Source of the DNA: a virus
Direction: 5' to 3' (one strand)
IMG/VR virus record: IMGVR_UViG_3300010330_000010
Location: 1 to 57,890 of that record
Length of the DNA stretch: 57,890 nt
Shown: piece by piece, positions 15,958 through 23,359 of the stretch
Layout of the letters: every line of letters starts with the position of its first letter
Position numbering within the stretch: position 1 is the first letter of the stretch
Position numbers and translations under genes: made by a program
The notes under the pieces: model-generated
Database searches by the model: none
Told to the model about the DNA's origin: nothing
Seen by the model: the letters and a program-made list of their open reading frames with translations, nothing else

Positions 15958-16678
15958 CGTCCTCGCCCTCCTTGCGCAGGTACAGCTTCCCGTCCTTCGC
16001 CCGGCGATCTATCAGTTCCCAGCCCATGAGCCGGGCCGCATCGCGCACGCTGATGTAGTGCGTCCCGTCGATGAAGAGCGGCTCCGCTGTGTTTTCATAG
16101 CCGGGGAGGGCCACAACGAGCCGGGCCGCCCCAAGCCTGTCGCCGGTCGGCCCTCCATCGCGCAGGATTTGCAGCGTCAGTTCCGTGGCTTCGTAGTGCA
16201 TGGGGTCGAGGTACGGGCGCGAGAAGTGCCCGCCCCACGCGAAGCCCCAACGGTTGGCGTACCTCGCGAGGCGGCGGCAACTGCCCGGCACTTCGTACGG
16301 TTCGCAATGAAAGTTCCATCGGGCGGCCCGGTACTCCTTGCCGGAGTTGTTGCAGAGGTGGTGGACGTTGAGGTCGATGGCGATGCCCCATGAGTGCGGG
16401 CTGGGTGTCCGGCTGCCACGGGTCGCGCGGCAGTTGTAGGTGCCGCCGTAGTCGTCCAGATCGACGAGGTGCTCTTCGCCCGCTTTCTGCACGTCGTGGA
16501 GCCAGCCGATCATCGCGTCGGCGATTTCCCGGTGGACCGTCGCCCGCCCCACAATCGGCAGGCCCGCGGTGACGAGACTGCCGCCGTCGCACCTCCGCCC
16601 GAACCAGTAGCGTACGTGCCCGGCGTCAATCGTGCCCGTCCGTCGCAGCGGCTTGATTACGCCATCCCTGATTGGCAT
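15944..16678 (-). CDS. endolysin: M15-type D-Ala-D-Ala / L-Ala-D-Glu peptidase
   Basis: A 244-residue peptidoglycan peptidase. The zinc-binding motifs of the VanY/M15 family are visible: SPHSWGIAIDLNVH (S-x-H-x-x-G-x-A-x-D) and LDPMHYEATE (DP-x-HYE). The C-terminal 50 residues (ALPGYENTAEPLFIDGTHYI then SVRDAARLMGW) resemble a copper-amine-oxidase N-terminal-like repeat used as a wall-binding module. ATG at 16678 follows AAGGAGG by 8 nt; upstream in-frame ATGs lack such a site. It is the first gene after the strongest late promoter and has no signal peptide, so release needs a holin. Confidence 0.85.
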   Translation of the reverse strand: MPIRDGVIKPLRRTGTIDAGHVRYWFGRRCDGGSLVTAGLPIVGRATVHREIADAMIGWLHDVQKAGEEHLVDLDDYGGTYNCRATRGSRTPSPHSWGIAIDLNVHHLCNNSGKEYRAARWNFHCEPYEVPGSCRRLARYANRWGFAWGGHFSRPYLDPMHYEATELTLQILRDGGPTGDRLGAARLVVALPGYENTAEPLFIDGTHYISVRDAARLMGWELIDRRAKDGKLYLRKEGEDDGAQ

Positions 16679-16703
16679 AGGCCACGCCTCCTTGTCTGCT
16701 GCC

Positions 16704-16731
16704 ATTATACCCGCCGCGCGCGTCACGTCAA
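16704..16731 (-). promoter_or_regulatory. consensus sigma70 promoter driving the late block
   Basis: TTGACG (16731-16726), 16-nt spacer, TATAAT (16709-16704), about 25 nt upstream of the endolysin start. It faces the lysis, packaging and structural genes. Confidence 0.85.
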
Positions 16732-16750
16732 CTCTCGGTACAAATGGACG

Positions 16751-16779
16751 CGCAGCCGCCCTCGCGGTTGGCGACTGCG
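16751..16779 (-). terminator. stem-loop between the early block and the late promoter
   Basis: CGCAGTCGCC pairs with GGCGGCTGCG (one G-U) around a 9-nt loop, just upstream of the late promoter. There is no U-run, so it may be a weak or factor-dependent terminator. Confidence 0.4.
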
Positions 16780-16816
16780 CATGGGTAAGAGCCGTCGGTC
16801 AGAGGCCATGCTGCCG

Positions 16817-16996
16817 TTAGTGCCCCCGCCTGCCGGGGTCACTCTGCAACGCCTGCTTGCGCTCCTCCTCAAGTCGCACCGGCAGGAAGCCGCGCCGGTC
16901 ATGGCCGCATCGTGGGCACCAGGCGGTCCCTTTGGTGAACTCAGCGCACCGAGTGCACCACGTGTATACGGCCTCCCGCTTCTTCCTCTCGGCCAT
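16817..16996 (-). CDS. small zinc-ribbon protein
   Basis: A 59-residue protein, MAERKKREAVYTWCTRCAEF, with two CxxC pairs (CTRC, CPRC) 9 residues apart, which likely bind one zinc ion. ATG at 16996 is chosen for the GAGGAGGG site just upstream. Last gene of the early block before the late promoter; a small transcription or nuclease-associated factor is possible. Confidence 0.65.
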   Translation of the reverse strand: MAERKKREAVYTWCTRCAEFTKGTAWCPRCGHDRRGFLPVRLEEERKQALQSDPGRRGH

Positions 16997-17019
16997 TGTA
17001 CCCTCCTCGCGTCCGGCAA

Positions 17020-17424
17020 TCAAGGCTCCGCGTCCTCGTCATCCTCCAGCGCCGCCGCGATTGCCTCGATGGCACGCTCGATGGCGATGTCCCACAGTCC
17101 ACGCAGCATCTCACGACTCTCAGGGCCTACGGCGGTCAGCGCCTGCTCGAATACGGCTTCCGCGTCGGCAAGCCGCACGTGCAGCACTTCGTGGCGGATG
17201 GTGTTGCGCACCACGCGCGCGTCGCCGTAGACGCCCACGTGCACCTCGGCGCTCTGTGTCTCGGGCACGGTGTTGGCGATGCCGCCCATGACCACGCGAC
17301 CGTTGTCCCGCCAATCGGGGTGGACGTGATCGCCTTCGTGCGTATGAAGCGTCAGCGCCCAATCCTCCAGCCGCAGGCGTCGTTGCCATCGGCACAGATA
17401 GCGGTAGGCGTCTCGCGCCCTCAT
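17020..17424 (-). CDS. HEXXH-motif putative metalloprotease-like protein
   Basis: A 134-residue protein starting MRARDAYRYLCRWQRRLRLE. It contains RNTIRHEVLHVRLADAEAVF, an HExxH zinc motif (HEVLH) with a downstream acidic residue in a helix, as in small gluzincin- or SprT-like metalloproteases. Start follows GGGGAGG. It overlaps the preceding small gene as ATGA. The target is unknown; degradation of a host protein or a late-gene regulator is possible. Confidence 0.7.
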   Translation of the reverse strand: MRARDAYRYLCRWQRRLRLEDWALTLHTHEGDHVHPDWRDNGRVVMGGIANTVPETQSAEVHVGVYGDARVVRNTIRHEVLHVRLADAEAVFEQALTAVGPESREMLRGLWDIAIERAIEAIAAALEDDEDAEP

Positions 17425-17558
17425 GGTCCTCCCCGCCGCGCGCGCAGGATGGCCGCCGTTAGAGAGCGCTGCCACGCCCAGCGGCGTTTCCATGCTTCGC
17501 GCTTTGCTTTGTCGCGTTGCGCATTCCTTCGGCCTCTCTCACGTCCATCGACTTTCAT
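17421..17558 (-). CDS. small basic protein
   Basis: 45 residues, Arg/Lys-rich (MKVDGRERGRRNAQRDKAKR), with a likely amphipathic helix ending in RSLTAAILRARRGGP. ATG at 17558 follows GAAGGGG by 8 nt and its stop overlaps the next start (ATGA). Nucleic-acid binding is plausible. Confidence 0.55.
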   Translation of the reverse strand: MKVDGRERGRRNAQRDKAKREAWKRRWAWQRSLTAAILRARRGGP

Positions 17559-17722
17559 GCCTGTCGCCCCTTCTTGCGCTGCCTGTTCACGCGCGCCCAG
17601 CACGTCGGGCAGGCCCGGAGCACCGTGCCCGCGCTGACCAGATAGGGGCGCAGCGTATCAGGATGCACTTCGCGCCTGCACATTTCGCACGTCGCCGTCT
17701 CGGCCTTCCGCTGAAGGGTCAC
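17555..17722 (-). CDS. small zinc-ribbon protein (GTG start)
   Basis: 55 residues: MTLQRKAETATCEMCRREVH, then RACPTCWARVNRQRKKGRQA, with two CxxC pairs and a basic tail. GTG at 17722 overlaps the previous stop (GTGA), with GAGG upstream; its own stop overlaps the next gene. A tight chain of overlapping starts supports it as a real gene. Confidence 0.7.
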   Translation of the reverse strand: MTLQRKAETATCEMCRREVHPDTLRPYLVSAGTVLRACPTCWARVNRQRKKGRQA

Positions 17723-17979
17723 CGGTCCTCACCCTCCCCGTCCGTCAGCGCGCGGGCCAAGCGTTCGGCGACCTCGGCGCGGTCGGGCGGCATGCGCCGC
17801 AGGATATTGAATGCGCGCTCCAGCGCCGCACGCAGTGCCTCGCACTCCCTCTCCAGCGCCGCTACGCACGCGCGCAACGCCTCGCGCTCCTTCAGCAACT
17901 CTGCCAGCCCCTGCCGCAAGGCGTCGCGCTCCCGGTACACCCCCGCCTTCTTCTTCACCACGACCTCCCGGTCAGTCAT
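17719..17979 (-). CDS. small coiled-coil protein
   Basis: 86 residues starting MTDREVVVKKKAGVYRERDA after GAGGAGG. Residues 20-60 form heptad-like helix (LRQGLAELLKEREALRACV, then LERECEALRAALERAF), so a coiled-coil dimer is likely. Translationally coupled to both neighbours. No family recognised. Confidence 0.6.
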   Translation of the reverse strand: MTDREVVVKKKAGVYRERDALRQGLAELLKEREALRACVAALERECEALRAALERAFNILRRMPPDRAEVAERLARALTDGEGEDR

Positions 17980-18923
17980 ACGTCCGCCTCCTCGCGCGGG
18001 CATTTCTCGCGGTCGCGCAGCAGGTACTCGCGCCAGCAATCGGGACGCCGCCACGATTCGTGCCCGTTGTCACGGCAGCTTCTACACGAGCCAGCGGATC
18101 GAACGCCCGGTGGCGGACACTGGCCGGTGGCTGCGAGCAGGTCGCTGGCCTCCTCGATCCCCGGCATAGTAGCCTGGAGTTCGCGGAGCAACTGGCCGAG
18201 CCGCCAGTCAGGCCAGCGGGGCAGGAGGCCGTTGCCCAGCACATCCGCCGCCTTGACGCCCAGCGTCTTCGCCAGCCCACGCAGATTGCTCTCGATGGCC
18301 TCGATGCGCGCCACCACGTCGTCGCCCCTCTCGATTGCCCGCCCCAGCCTCACCAGCCGCCCAATCCGCTTTCCGAGGTGCCGCGTCAGCTTCCCGAAGT
18401 CACCCATCTCGACCGCGTTGCGCAGGGAACGCACACGATGCACTCGGTCCTCCGGTGCGGACTTCCAGCCGCGGCCCGTGTTCCCCTGTGACAGCAGGAT
18501 GCCCACCATAGTGTGCACATCCCATTGCTCCAACCGTCGATGGCGGCCCGCAACCACCCCATGCCAGCCGCCCTCCGAGCGTGTCATCAACCCACAGCCT
18601 TCGGGGACGTCGTTCTTGGCGACCAGGCCAGAGGGACAGGCGAAGACGAGCCGGTTGCAGAACGGCAGGTACTGCCTCCACTTGCCTCTCCTCATCTCCG
18701 AGGTCCAGTCTGAGCGGCTCACTTTGACCTCGTAGATGCACAGCTCGAAGTTCGTGTGGCTGCCACGCACCGACAACACGTCGGCCTGTGGCACACCAGA
18801 CTTCTCCCAGGCGCTGCCGAGGCTCGCGTGTACGGTCACAAAGCGCGGAATGCTGGTGCCACCGCAGGGTATTTTTAGCCACTGCGCGAGGTCCTGCATC
18901 AGTTCAACGTGGCTCCACTGCAA
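17976..18923 (-). CDS. MmcB-like PD-(D/E)XK nuclease
   Basis: A 315-residue protein. The N-terminal 125 residues match the pattern of MmcB-type DNA repair nucleases: QADVLSVRGSHTNFELCIYE then VKVSRSDWTSEMRRGKW (the E-x-K core EVKVSRSDW) and YLPFCNRLVFACPSGL. The rest is helical and ends in a Cys/His cluster (SCRSCRDNGHESWRRPDC) that may bind metal. The start is TTG at 18923, supported by GAGGAGG; no ATG lies nearby before residue 9. It sits beside the RuvC-like gene in the replication and repair part of the early block. Confidence 0.7.
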   Translation of the reverse strand: MQWSHVELMQDLAQWLKIPCGGTSIPRFVTVHASLGSAWEKSGVPQADVLSVRGSHTNFELCIYEVKVSRSDWTSEMRRGKWRQYLPFCNRLVFACPSGLVAKNDVPEGCGLMTRSEGGWHGVVAGRHRRLEQWDVHTMVGILLSQGNTGRGWKSAPEDRVHRVRSLRNAVEMGDFGKLTRHLGKRIGRLVRLGRAIERGDDVVARIEAIESNLRGLAKTLGVKAADVLGNGLLPRWPDWRLGQLLRELQATMPGIEEASDLLAATGQCPPPGVRSAGSCRSCRDNGHESWRRPDCWREYLLRDREKCPREEADV

Positions 18924-18962
18924 CGGGTGTGCCTCCTCTTCTGTCTACATGCTGCCAATCAG

Positions 18963-19661
18963 TCATGCCCTCGCCTCCCATGCCTTCTCGCGGAACTCCC
19001 ACACAATTCCCAGCGCATCCTCGCCCGTCACGTCGATATGCTCGATGCGTCCGGCCTTCGCGTCGGAAAACAGATCCTTGCAGGCAGTCTCGACCTGGTA
19101 GGCGGTCCAGCTAGGATGCTCGTCCTCGCCCCGACCGATCTCACCCAGTAGGAATGCTCGCCTGCAACGCGCGAACTGCATCAGCGCGTAGGCTTCAGCC
19201 TCGTCCTCCTGGTCGGGCGCGTTCGGCCAGTGGCGCTCGATGAACCGGCCCATGCCCGCCTTCTCCGCATCGCCGCGCCCCGTTACGAACTTCTTAAGCT
19301 GCGCGGGCGTGGGGAGCGCAATGTGTAGCCGAGGCTCGATGTACTCCTCGCGGCCCTCCTGAGCGGTTTCGATGATGGCGTTGAACGCGCCCTCGACAAC
19401 CGCCCACTGGAGCGCCACGTTCTTCTCCGCCGCCCCGCGCATCCCCGTCAGCCGTTCCGTCGCCACCACGCATAGCCGCCGGCACGGCTTCACGAGCACA
19501 TGTGTCTGGCTGCGCACATCACCCAGCATCCTCGCACAGTACAGGTCGCCCGCCCTCGGTCTTCTGACAGACAGTATGTGTTCACTCCCGTCCGCTTCGA
19601 GCCTCGCGAACGCCGTCCGCGTCATGCTCGTGTCCACGCCCATGGCCTCAGTCGGCCCCAT
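18963..19661 (-). CDS. RuvC-like Holliday junction endonuclease
   Basis: A 232-residue RNase H-fold nuclease. MGVDTSMTRTAFARLEAD carries the first catalytic Asp; VVATERLTGMRGAAEKNVAL carries the Glu; APDQEDEAEAYALMQFARC supplies the final acidic residues. PTPAQLKKFVTGRGDAEKA is the characteristic RuvC substrate-loop segment (K..vtG.G.A.K). Start ATG at 19661 follows GGGAGG. Phages use such enzymes to resolve branched replication products before packaging. Confidence 0.8.
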   Translation of the reverse strand: MGPTEAMGVDTSMTRTAFARLEADGSEHILSVRRPRAGDLYCARMLGDVRSQTHVLVKPCRRLCVVATERLTGMRGAAEKNVALQWAVVEGAFNAIIETAQEGREEYIEPRLHIALPTPAQLKKFVTGRGDAEKAGMGRFIERHWPNAPDQEDEAEAYALMQFARCRRAFLLGEIGRGEDEHPSWTAYQVETACKDLFSDAKAGRIEHIDVTGEDALGIVWEFREKAWEARA

Positions 19662-19720
19662 TGCTCGCGCCTCCCACTCGGTTCGTCTCGATCATTGTCT
19701 CTCGCCCTTTCTCGGCGCTA

Positions 19721-19957
19721 TCAGTTCACGCTCGGGTACTGCACCAGCAGCCCCTCGTCTGCCTCCGCTCGCAAGCGCCGCCCCTCATGAGCCTCCGCCA
19801 CTAACGCCACATACGCCTCCGCCGCCAGTACGGCCACCATGTGCGGTTGCCCCGCCCTCAGCCCAAGCGCCTCGGCGATAGGCGTTGCCTCGGGCCCAAT
19901 CTGAAACATCGCGACTCGCGGATAGTCCCTTCCGCCATCGCTGTCGCCGCCCGGCAT
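19721..19957 (-). CDS. hypothetical small protein
   Basis: 78 residues, MPGGDSDGGRDYPRVAMFQI, then a helical Ala-rich part (MVAVLAAEAYVALVAEAHEG). ATG at 19957 is preceded by AAGGA at 5 nt. It follows its upstream neighbour by 2 nt. No family recognised. Confidence 0.55.
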   Translation of the reverse strand: MPGGDSDGGRDYPRVAMFQIGPEATPIAEALGLRAGQPHMVAVLAAEAYVALVAEAHEGRRLRAEADEGLLVQYPSVN

Positions 19958-19959
19958 GT

Positions 19960-20394
19960 CTATCCTTGGCAGCCCCACTTCGCCACCTCCTCTCCTCTGA
20001 TGGACTGTACCGCAGTCAACCCCTCCGCTATCACTTGCGCCGCGACCGCCATGCGCTCCTCCGCAGTCATCTTCGTCTCTGCCAGTACCAGCCTCCGGCG
20101 CAGCCGATGGATCGTCAGACGCTGCCCGAGCAGGCGAGCGCGCAGTTCGTCTATCTGCCGCCACGTGCACTCCTCGGTGCTGTACGCTTCGCCGCTCTCC
20201 GTCACCCCAACGGCGGCCCCACACCATCGGCAGTACGCACGCCCGCCACGGCGCACGAACAGGCGGATGATGGAGCCTCCGTTCTTCGTCCGCCAGTCAT
20301 CCGGCGCACCGAGGGCGTGGCTCGCCCCGTACCACGTCAGCCCACACGGGCAGCGGACCGGAATGTCGAACTTGGCGGCGGCCTCGGGAATCAT
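19960..20394 (-). CDS. zinc-finger-containing hypothetical protein
   Basis: 144 residues. Two Cys clusters (VRCPCGLTWYG and YCRWCGAAVGV) look like a split zinc ribbon in the first half; the second half is a long basic helix (RARLLGQRLTIHRLRRRLVL). Start follows GGGGAGGGG. A DNA- or RNA-binding role is possible. Confidence 0.6.
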   Translation of the reverse strand: MIPEAAAKFDIPVRCPCGLTWYGASHALGAPDDWRTKNGGSIIRLFVRRGGRAYCRWCGAAVGVTESGEAYSTEECTWRQIDELRARLLGQRLTIHRLRRRLVLAETKMTAEERMAVAAQVIAEGLTAVQSIRGEEVAKWGCQG

Positions 20395-20603
20395 CAGCGC
20401 CCCTCCCCTTCTGCTATCGCCCGGTCGACCTTCGCCATGATCTCGCGCATCTCGTTCTCGGCGAAGAGCGCGATTGTGTGTGCGTCAAACTCCCGCCCGG
20501 TCTCAGCGCGCCGCGCGCTGAGCTTGAGCCGGGCGATTCGGTGGCAGGCAATGATCAGCCCGCTCACGGCGCGCATCCGGTCCGTCTCCGTCACCACGAT
20601 CAT
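20394..20603 (-). CDS. hypothetical small helical protein
   Basis: 69 residues, MIVVTETDRMRAVSGLIIAC, then HTIALFAENEMREIMAKVDR. ATG at 20603 overlaps the previous stop (ATGA). A GTG two codons later has better spacing from AAAGG, so the start is uncertain. No function assigned. Confidence 0.5.
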   Translation of the reverse strand: MIVVTETDRMRAVSGLIIACHRIARLKLSARRAETGREFDAHTIALFAENEMREIMAKVDRAIAEGEGR

Positions 20604-21058
20604 CCCTTTCGGCGCGTCTCGTGAGTGTCGTCCATCTCGTCGCGCACGACCTCGAAGTGCAGCAGGTAGAGCCGGGCACCGTATTCCAACATGCGAGGGC
20701 AGTGCAGCTCCGCGAATCTGCGCAGGCACTCGACGGGCGTAACGCTCGGCTGCCACGGTGTGAGCCCCCACGGTGGGGGGCGGAACCCATCGGCGTAGGC
20801 GAACTCGTCCGTCATCATCCGTTCGTGGCTGATAACCTCGCTCTTCGTAAACCGCACCCACAGCGGGATGCGCTTGCCTCGGACCGTGACTTGGGCGATG
20901 GTGCCGGGCCTGCGCGGCTGCCCGCGCACGGTGTGCGTCTTCTCGCCCGCGCGAATGAGCAGGATGGGATTGTAGGCGAGTTCCGGGGCGGGCGTCATCG
21001 GAATGGTGCGCACGCCCCACCACAGGGCCTCAGTGATGTCGGGCGGCCAGTTGCTCAT
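20600..21058 (-). CDS. ASCH-domain-like protein
   Basis: 152 residues. LLIRAGEKTHTVRGQPRRPG, followed by strands VTVRGKRIPLWVRFTKSEVI and a C-terminal YLLHFEVV, resemble the ASCH/PUA-like fold ('G.K..T.R...' with a basic groove) that binds RNA or modified nucleotides. ATG at 21058 overlaps the preceding stop (TGATG). In phages such genes often accompany nucleic-acid modification genes; one is present here at 26-27 kb. Confidence 0.5.
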   Translation of the reverse strand: MSNWPPDITEALWWGVRTIPMTPAPELAYNPILLIRAGEKTHTVRGQPRRPGTIAQVTVRGKRIPLWVRFTKSEVISHERMMTDEFAYADGFRPPPWGLTPWQPSVTPVECLRRFAELHCPRMLEYGARLYLLHFEVVRDEMDDTHETRRKG

Positions 21059-21222
21059 CAGCCTTCGCCCTCTCTGCCTATCAGCGTGCCGATGCCCGCA
21101 CCGATGACGAGTCCCATGAGCCATGCCACCGCCGCGGGCGCGCCCGGCTGCGCGAATATCCACATCCCGCCCGCGATGACGAGCCCGAGCAGCGCGCCCA
21201 GCAGACAGCCAGCATCATGCAT
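21058..21222 (-). CDS. small membrane protein, tandem paralogue of the next gene
   Basis: 54 residues: MHDAGCLLGALLGLVIAGGM, then AWLMGLVIGAGIGTLIGREG, with two predicted membrane helices. It shares the start MHDAG and the second helix pattern GLVIGxGIGxLIG with the protein encoded at 21215-21418, so the pair arose by tandem duplication. ATG at 21222 overlaps the upstream stop (ATGCATGA). Confidence 0.7.
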   Translation of the reverse strand: MHDAGCLLGALLGLVIAGGMWIFAQPGAPAAVAWLMGLVIGAGIGTLIGREGEG

Positions 21223-21418
21223 CGTCGTCACCCTCCTCTGCCGCCACGAGGGCGGCTATGTTCGTGCCTATCAATACGCCAATGCCCACACCGATCACCA
21301 GCCCCATGATCCATGCCGCCTCGCCAGGCACACCCAGATATGCAATCAACCAGGCGCACTCCGCCATAATGAGCCCAAACAACACCGCTACGGCCACCAG
21401 ACGGCCCGCGTCATGCAT
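21215..21418 (-). CDS. small membrane protein
   Basis: 67 residues, MHDAGRLVAVAVLFGLIMAE, with two membrane helices and an acidic tail (EEGDDDA). GGAGG precedes the ATG. Homologous to the gene just downstream. Could be a holin-like, superinfection-exclusion or membrane-anchoring protein; nothing in the sequence decides which. Confidence 0.65.
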   Translation of the reverse strand: MHDAGRLVAVAVLFGLIMAECAWLIAYLGVPGEAAWIMGLVIGVGIGVLIGTNIAALVAAEEGDDDA

Positions 21419-21420
21419 CG

Positions 21421-22218
21421 TCAGTCGCCTCCTCCTGCCGCCCTCCCCGTCGTCTCCCGCACCATCGCCTCCGGCCAGCGCTGCATCAGCAGCCGCGTCG
21501 TCATTGCTTGCAAGTTGTCCTTCTCAAACAGCGGAACACCGTTTACAGCGGTGGATAGGCCAAGCCGCGTAACCCACCGGTCATCCGGCAGAACCGCCCC
21601 CGGCCCCGTCTGCGCGCCGACTATCACCCACCTGACCTCTCGCGGGATCGACTCGCCGATAGGCCCCAGTAGCGGCTCAAAGCTGATGATCGGCTCAAAC
21701 GGGTGCCTGTCCCCGACGCTCCCGCAGTCCCACCGCAGCAGCAGTTCATCCACGCGCCACCAGTCTGGCTGAGAAGTCACGCTGACCCCAAGCCAGAGGT
21801 TCAGATCGTCGGAGAAGCGCACAAGCTCCTCCGCGTCGATCAGGTCCGGGCGCTTGGTCAGCACCACGTAGTGATGCCACGGCGCCGCGCGCATCGCGAC
21901 CCACACCCGCTCGCGCTCCACGGCGGTAAGCTCCGGGTCGAACATCTCGCCCATCGATCCCGCGAACACGATGCGCGGGCTCTTCACCTTCGCGGGCTGG
22001 TCGAGCCGCTCGGGATGCAGATGCGGGACGAACTCGTAGCAGAGTTGGCAGCCGTAGGTGGTGCCGTCGGCGCGCACGCCCGGCTTGAACCGATGCCGCA
22101 TCCTGTACGCGTAGCACCAGCCCTCCGGCTGCTCCGGCGTCGCCCCGCACCTCTCGCTGCATCCCGCCCCCAGCGGGTTCCATGTGTAATCACACCACTC
22201 AATCCCCGTCCGGTTCAT
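21421..22218 (-). CDS. phage Gp37/Gp68-like (DUF5131) protein
   Basis: 265 residues. The N-terminus GIEWCDYTWNPLGAGCSERC, then GWCYAYRMRHRF, is the signature of the DUF5131 (phage Gp37/Gp68) family, whose cysteines suggest an iron-sulfur, radical-SAM-like site. Further motifs are SPRIVFAGSMGEMFDPELT, VVLTKRPDLIDAEEL and WVIVGAQTGPGA, all typical of the family. The reaction is not established; an RNA- or nucleotide-modifying role is often suspected. Start overlaps the previous stop (ATGA). Confidence 0.8.
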   Translation of the reverse strand: MNRTGIEWCDYTWNPLGAGCSERCGATPEQPEGWCYAYRMRHRFKPGVRADGTTYGCQLCYEFVPHLHPERLDQPAKVKSPRIVFAGSMGEMFDPELTAVERERVWVAMRAAPWHHYVVLTKRPDLIDAEELVRFSDDLNLWLGVSVTSQPDWWRVDELLLRWDCGSVGDRHPFEPIISFEPLLGPIGESIPREVRWVIVGAQTGPGAVLPDDRWVTRLGLSTAVNGVPLFEKDNLQAMTTRLLMQRWPEAMVRETTGRAAGGGD

Positions 22219-22547
22219 GATGCACCTCCTCCGCCGTCGCTGGTGATGACCAGCCCGAATTCTTCCGCCGCGTCCTCAATCGCCATGTCGAACCCCTCGT
22301 CATCAATCCAGTCGCCCGCCAACTGAAACACCCTCTCCGCGGCATGGGCGAGAAATCCATCAGGCAAGTCGCGGGCGTCGCAGCCGTTGGCGACCACGGC
22401 GCCCTCATTGAGGCGGTAGCCAGCTTCGAGTGCGCGCGCCATCACATGGGCGAAGCTGATTTCCAGGTGGCAATGGCGCACCTGCGGCCTCTTCGCGTTG
22501 ACCACGAAACCGGGCTCAACGAATCGCCGGTATTCCTCATAGAGCAT
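22215..22547 (-). CDS. hypothetical protein
   Basis: 110 residues, MLYEEYRRFVEPGFVVNAKR, then VRHCHLEISFAHVMARALEA. ATG at 22547 lies 9 nt after GGAGG and inside the end of the upstream gene. The C-terminus ends DGGGGAS. No family recognised. Confidence 0.55.
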   Translation of the reverse strand: MLYEEYRRFVEPGFVVNAKRPQVRHCHLEISFAHVMARALEAGYRLNEGAVVANGCDARDLPDGFLAHAAERVFQLAGDWIDDEGFDMAIEDAAEEFGLVITSDGGGGAS

Positions 22548-22812
22548 CTCCCTGTCCCTCCTTCGCCGCGCGCGCGGTCTGCCAAAGCTCTTTCGCGCGT
22601 TGCCTGATGACATCGCGTCGCACGTTCCGCTCGAACGCCGGCATCCCGGTGCGCAGCACATCGAGAGCCAGCTCCCACGCACCTTCGTCGAGGTGTCGCA
22701 TCAGGAGTCCGATAGCGCCCCGGACCCGCTCGGCTACCACATGTCGAAGTTCACCCTCTTCGTACTCGCGCGCCGCCTGCTCAATGGCTGTTTCGCGTTG
22801 TCTACTCTCCAT
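22537..22812 (-). CDS. hypothetical helical protein
   Basis: 91 residues, MESRQRETAIEQAAREYEEG, largely helical and charged. The start follows GGAGGAG. Coupled by an 11-nt overlap to the next gene. No family recognised. Confidence 0.55.
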   Translation of the reverse strand: MESRQRETAIEQAAREYEEGELRHVVAERVRGAIGLLMRHLDEGAWELALDVLRTGMPAFERNVRRDVIRQRAKELWQTARAAKEGQGDAL

Positions 22813-22827
22813 TCTCGCGCTCCTCCA

Positions 22828-22962
22828 TCACGCGCCATCATCTACCGCCTCTTGGCGGGCCTTCCACACATCCCAGCACTCGGCGCACGTGTACTCCAGT
22901 TTGTCAGGCCGATAGGGGCAGCGGGAGCAGTAATCCCCCGATTCTGCGTACCGTGTCTGCAA
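22828..22962 (-). CDS. small Cys-rich zinc-finger-like protein (TTG start)
   Basis: 44 residues: MQTRYAESGDYCSRCPYRPD, then KLEYTCAECWDVWKARQEAV, with CxxC pairs 14 residues apart. TTG at 22962 follows AGGAG by 4 nt; no ATG gives this frame a better start. It overlaps the end of the upstream gene in another frame. Confidence 0.45.
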   Translation of the reverse strand: MQTRYAESGDYCSRCPYRPDKLEYTCAECWDVWKARQEAVDDGA

Positions 22963-23059
22963 GTGTCTCCTGCGCACAGAACATGCACAGCCCGCTGCCA
23001 GCGTTAGAGGGCATCCGCCCACAACGCGCACAGGGTCCGCACGACATCTGTTCGTCCAT
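22904..23059 (-). CDS. small zinc-ribbon protein
   Basis: 51 residues, MDEQMSCGPCARCGRMPSNA, then GSGLCMFCAQETLADTVRRI, with CxxC pairs expected to bind zinc. ATG at 23059 follows GAGGAGG at about 9 nt. One of several mini zinc proteins in this phage. Confidence 0.55.
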   Translation of the reverse strand: MDEQMSCGPCARCGRMPSNAGSGLCMFCAQETLADTVRRIGGLLLPLPLSA

Positions 23060-23112
23060 CTTTCTGTGCCTCCTCGTCATTCGCGACGCGCTCAGACAAC
23101 CGGTCTCGGCTC

Positions 23113-23346
23113 CTATGCTCGTCCCTTCCAATGTTTGCAACCATACTCCGACGGCCAGGGCACTACGCCGTCCCAGAACGGGCAAACGATGCTATCCTCA
23201 TCGACGCACCCAAGGTCCCTCTCCATGTCGAGCGCCCAATCCTCACCCAGCGGCACCTCATCAGCCGGTGTTGCCCAGACACATGTCTCACAGGTACGCT
23301 CCTCATCGCCATGTGCGCAAGCATCCCGCGGCGTTTGCTCAGCCAT
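23113..23346 (-). CDS. small Cys/Trp-rich protein
   Basis: 77 residues, MAEQTPRDACAHGDEERTCE, with six cysteines (TCETCVWA, GCVDEDSIVC, YGCKHWKG) and several Trp. Metal binding is likely. ATG at 23346 has GAGGGG about 11 nt upstream. It starts 13 nt after the helicase stop. Confidence 0.55.
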   Translation of the reverse strand: MAEQTPRDACAHGDEERTCETCVWATPADEVPLGEDWALDMERDLGCVDEDSIVCPFWDGVVPWPSEYGCKHWKGRA

Positions 23347-23359
23347 GGTCCAGAACCCC

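Noticed and set aside
16723-17019. 98-residue frame over the small zinc-ribbon gene
   Set aside because: It would run into the late promoter and has no ribosome site; the CxxC protein in another frame is better supported.
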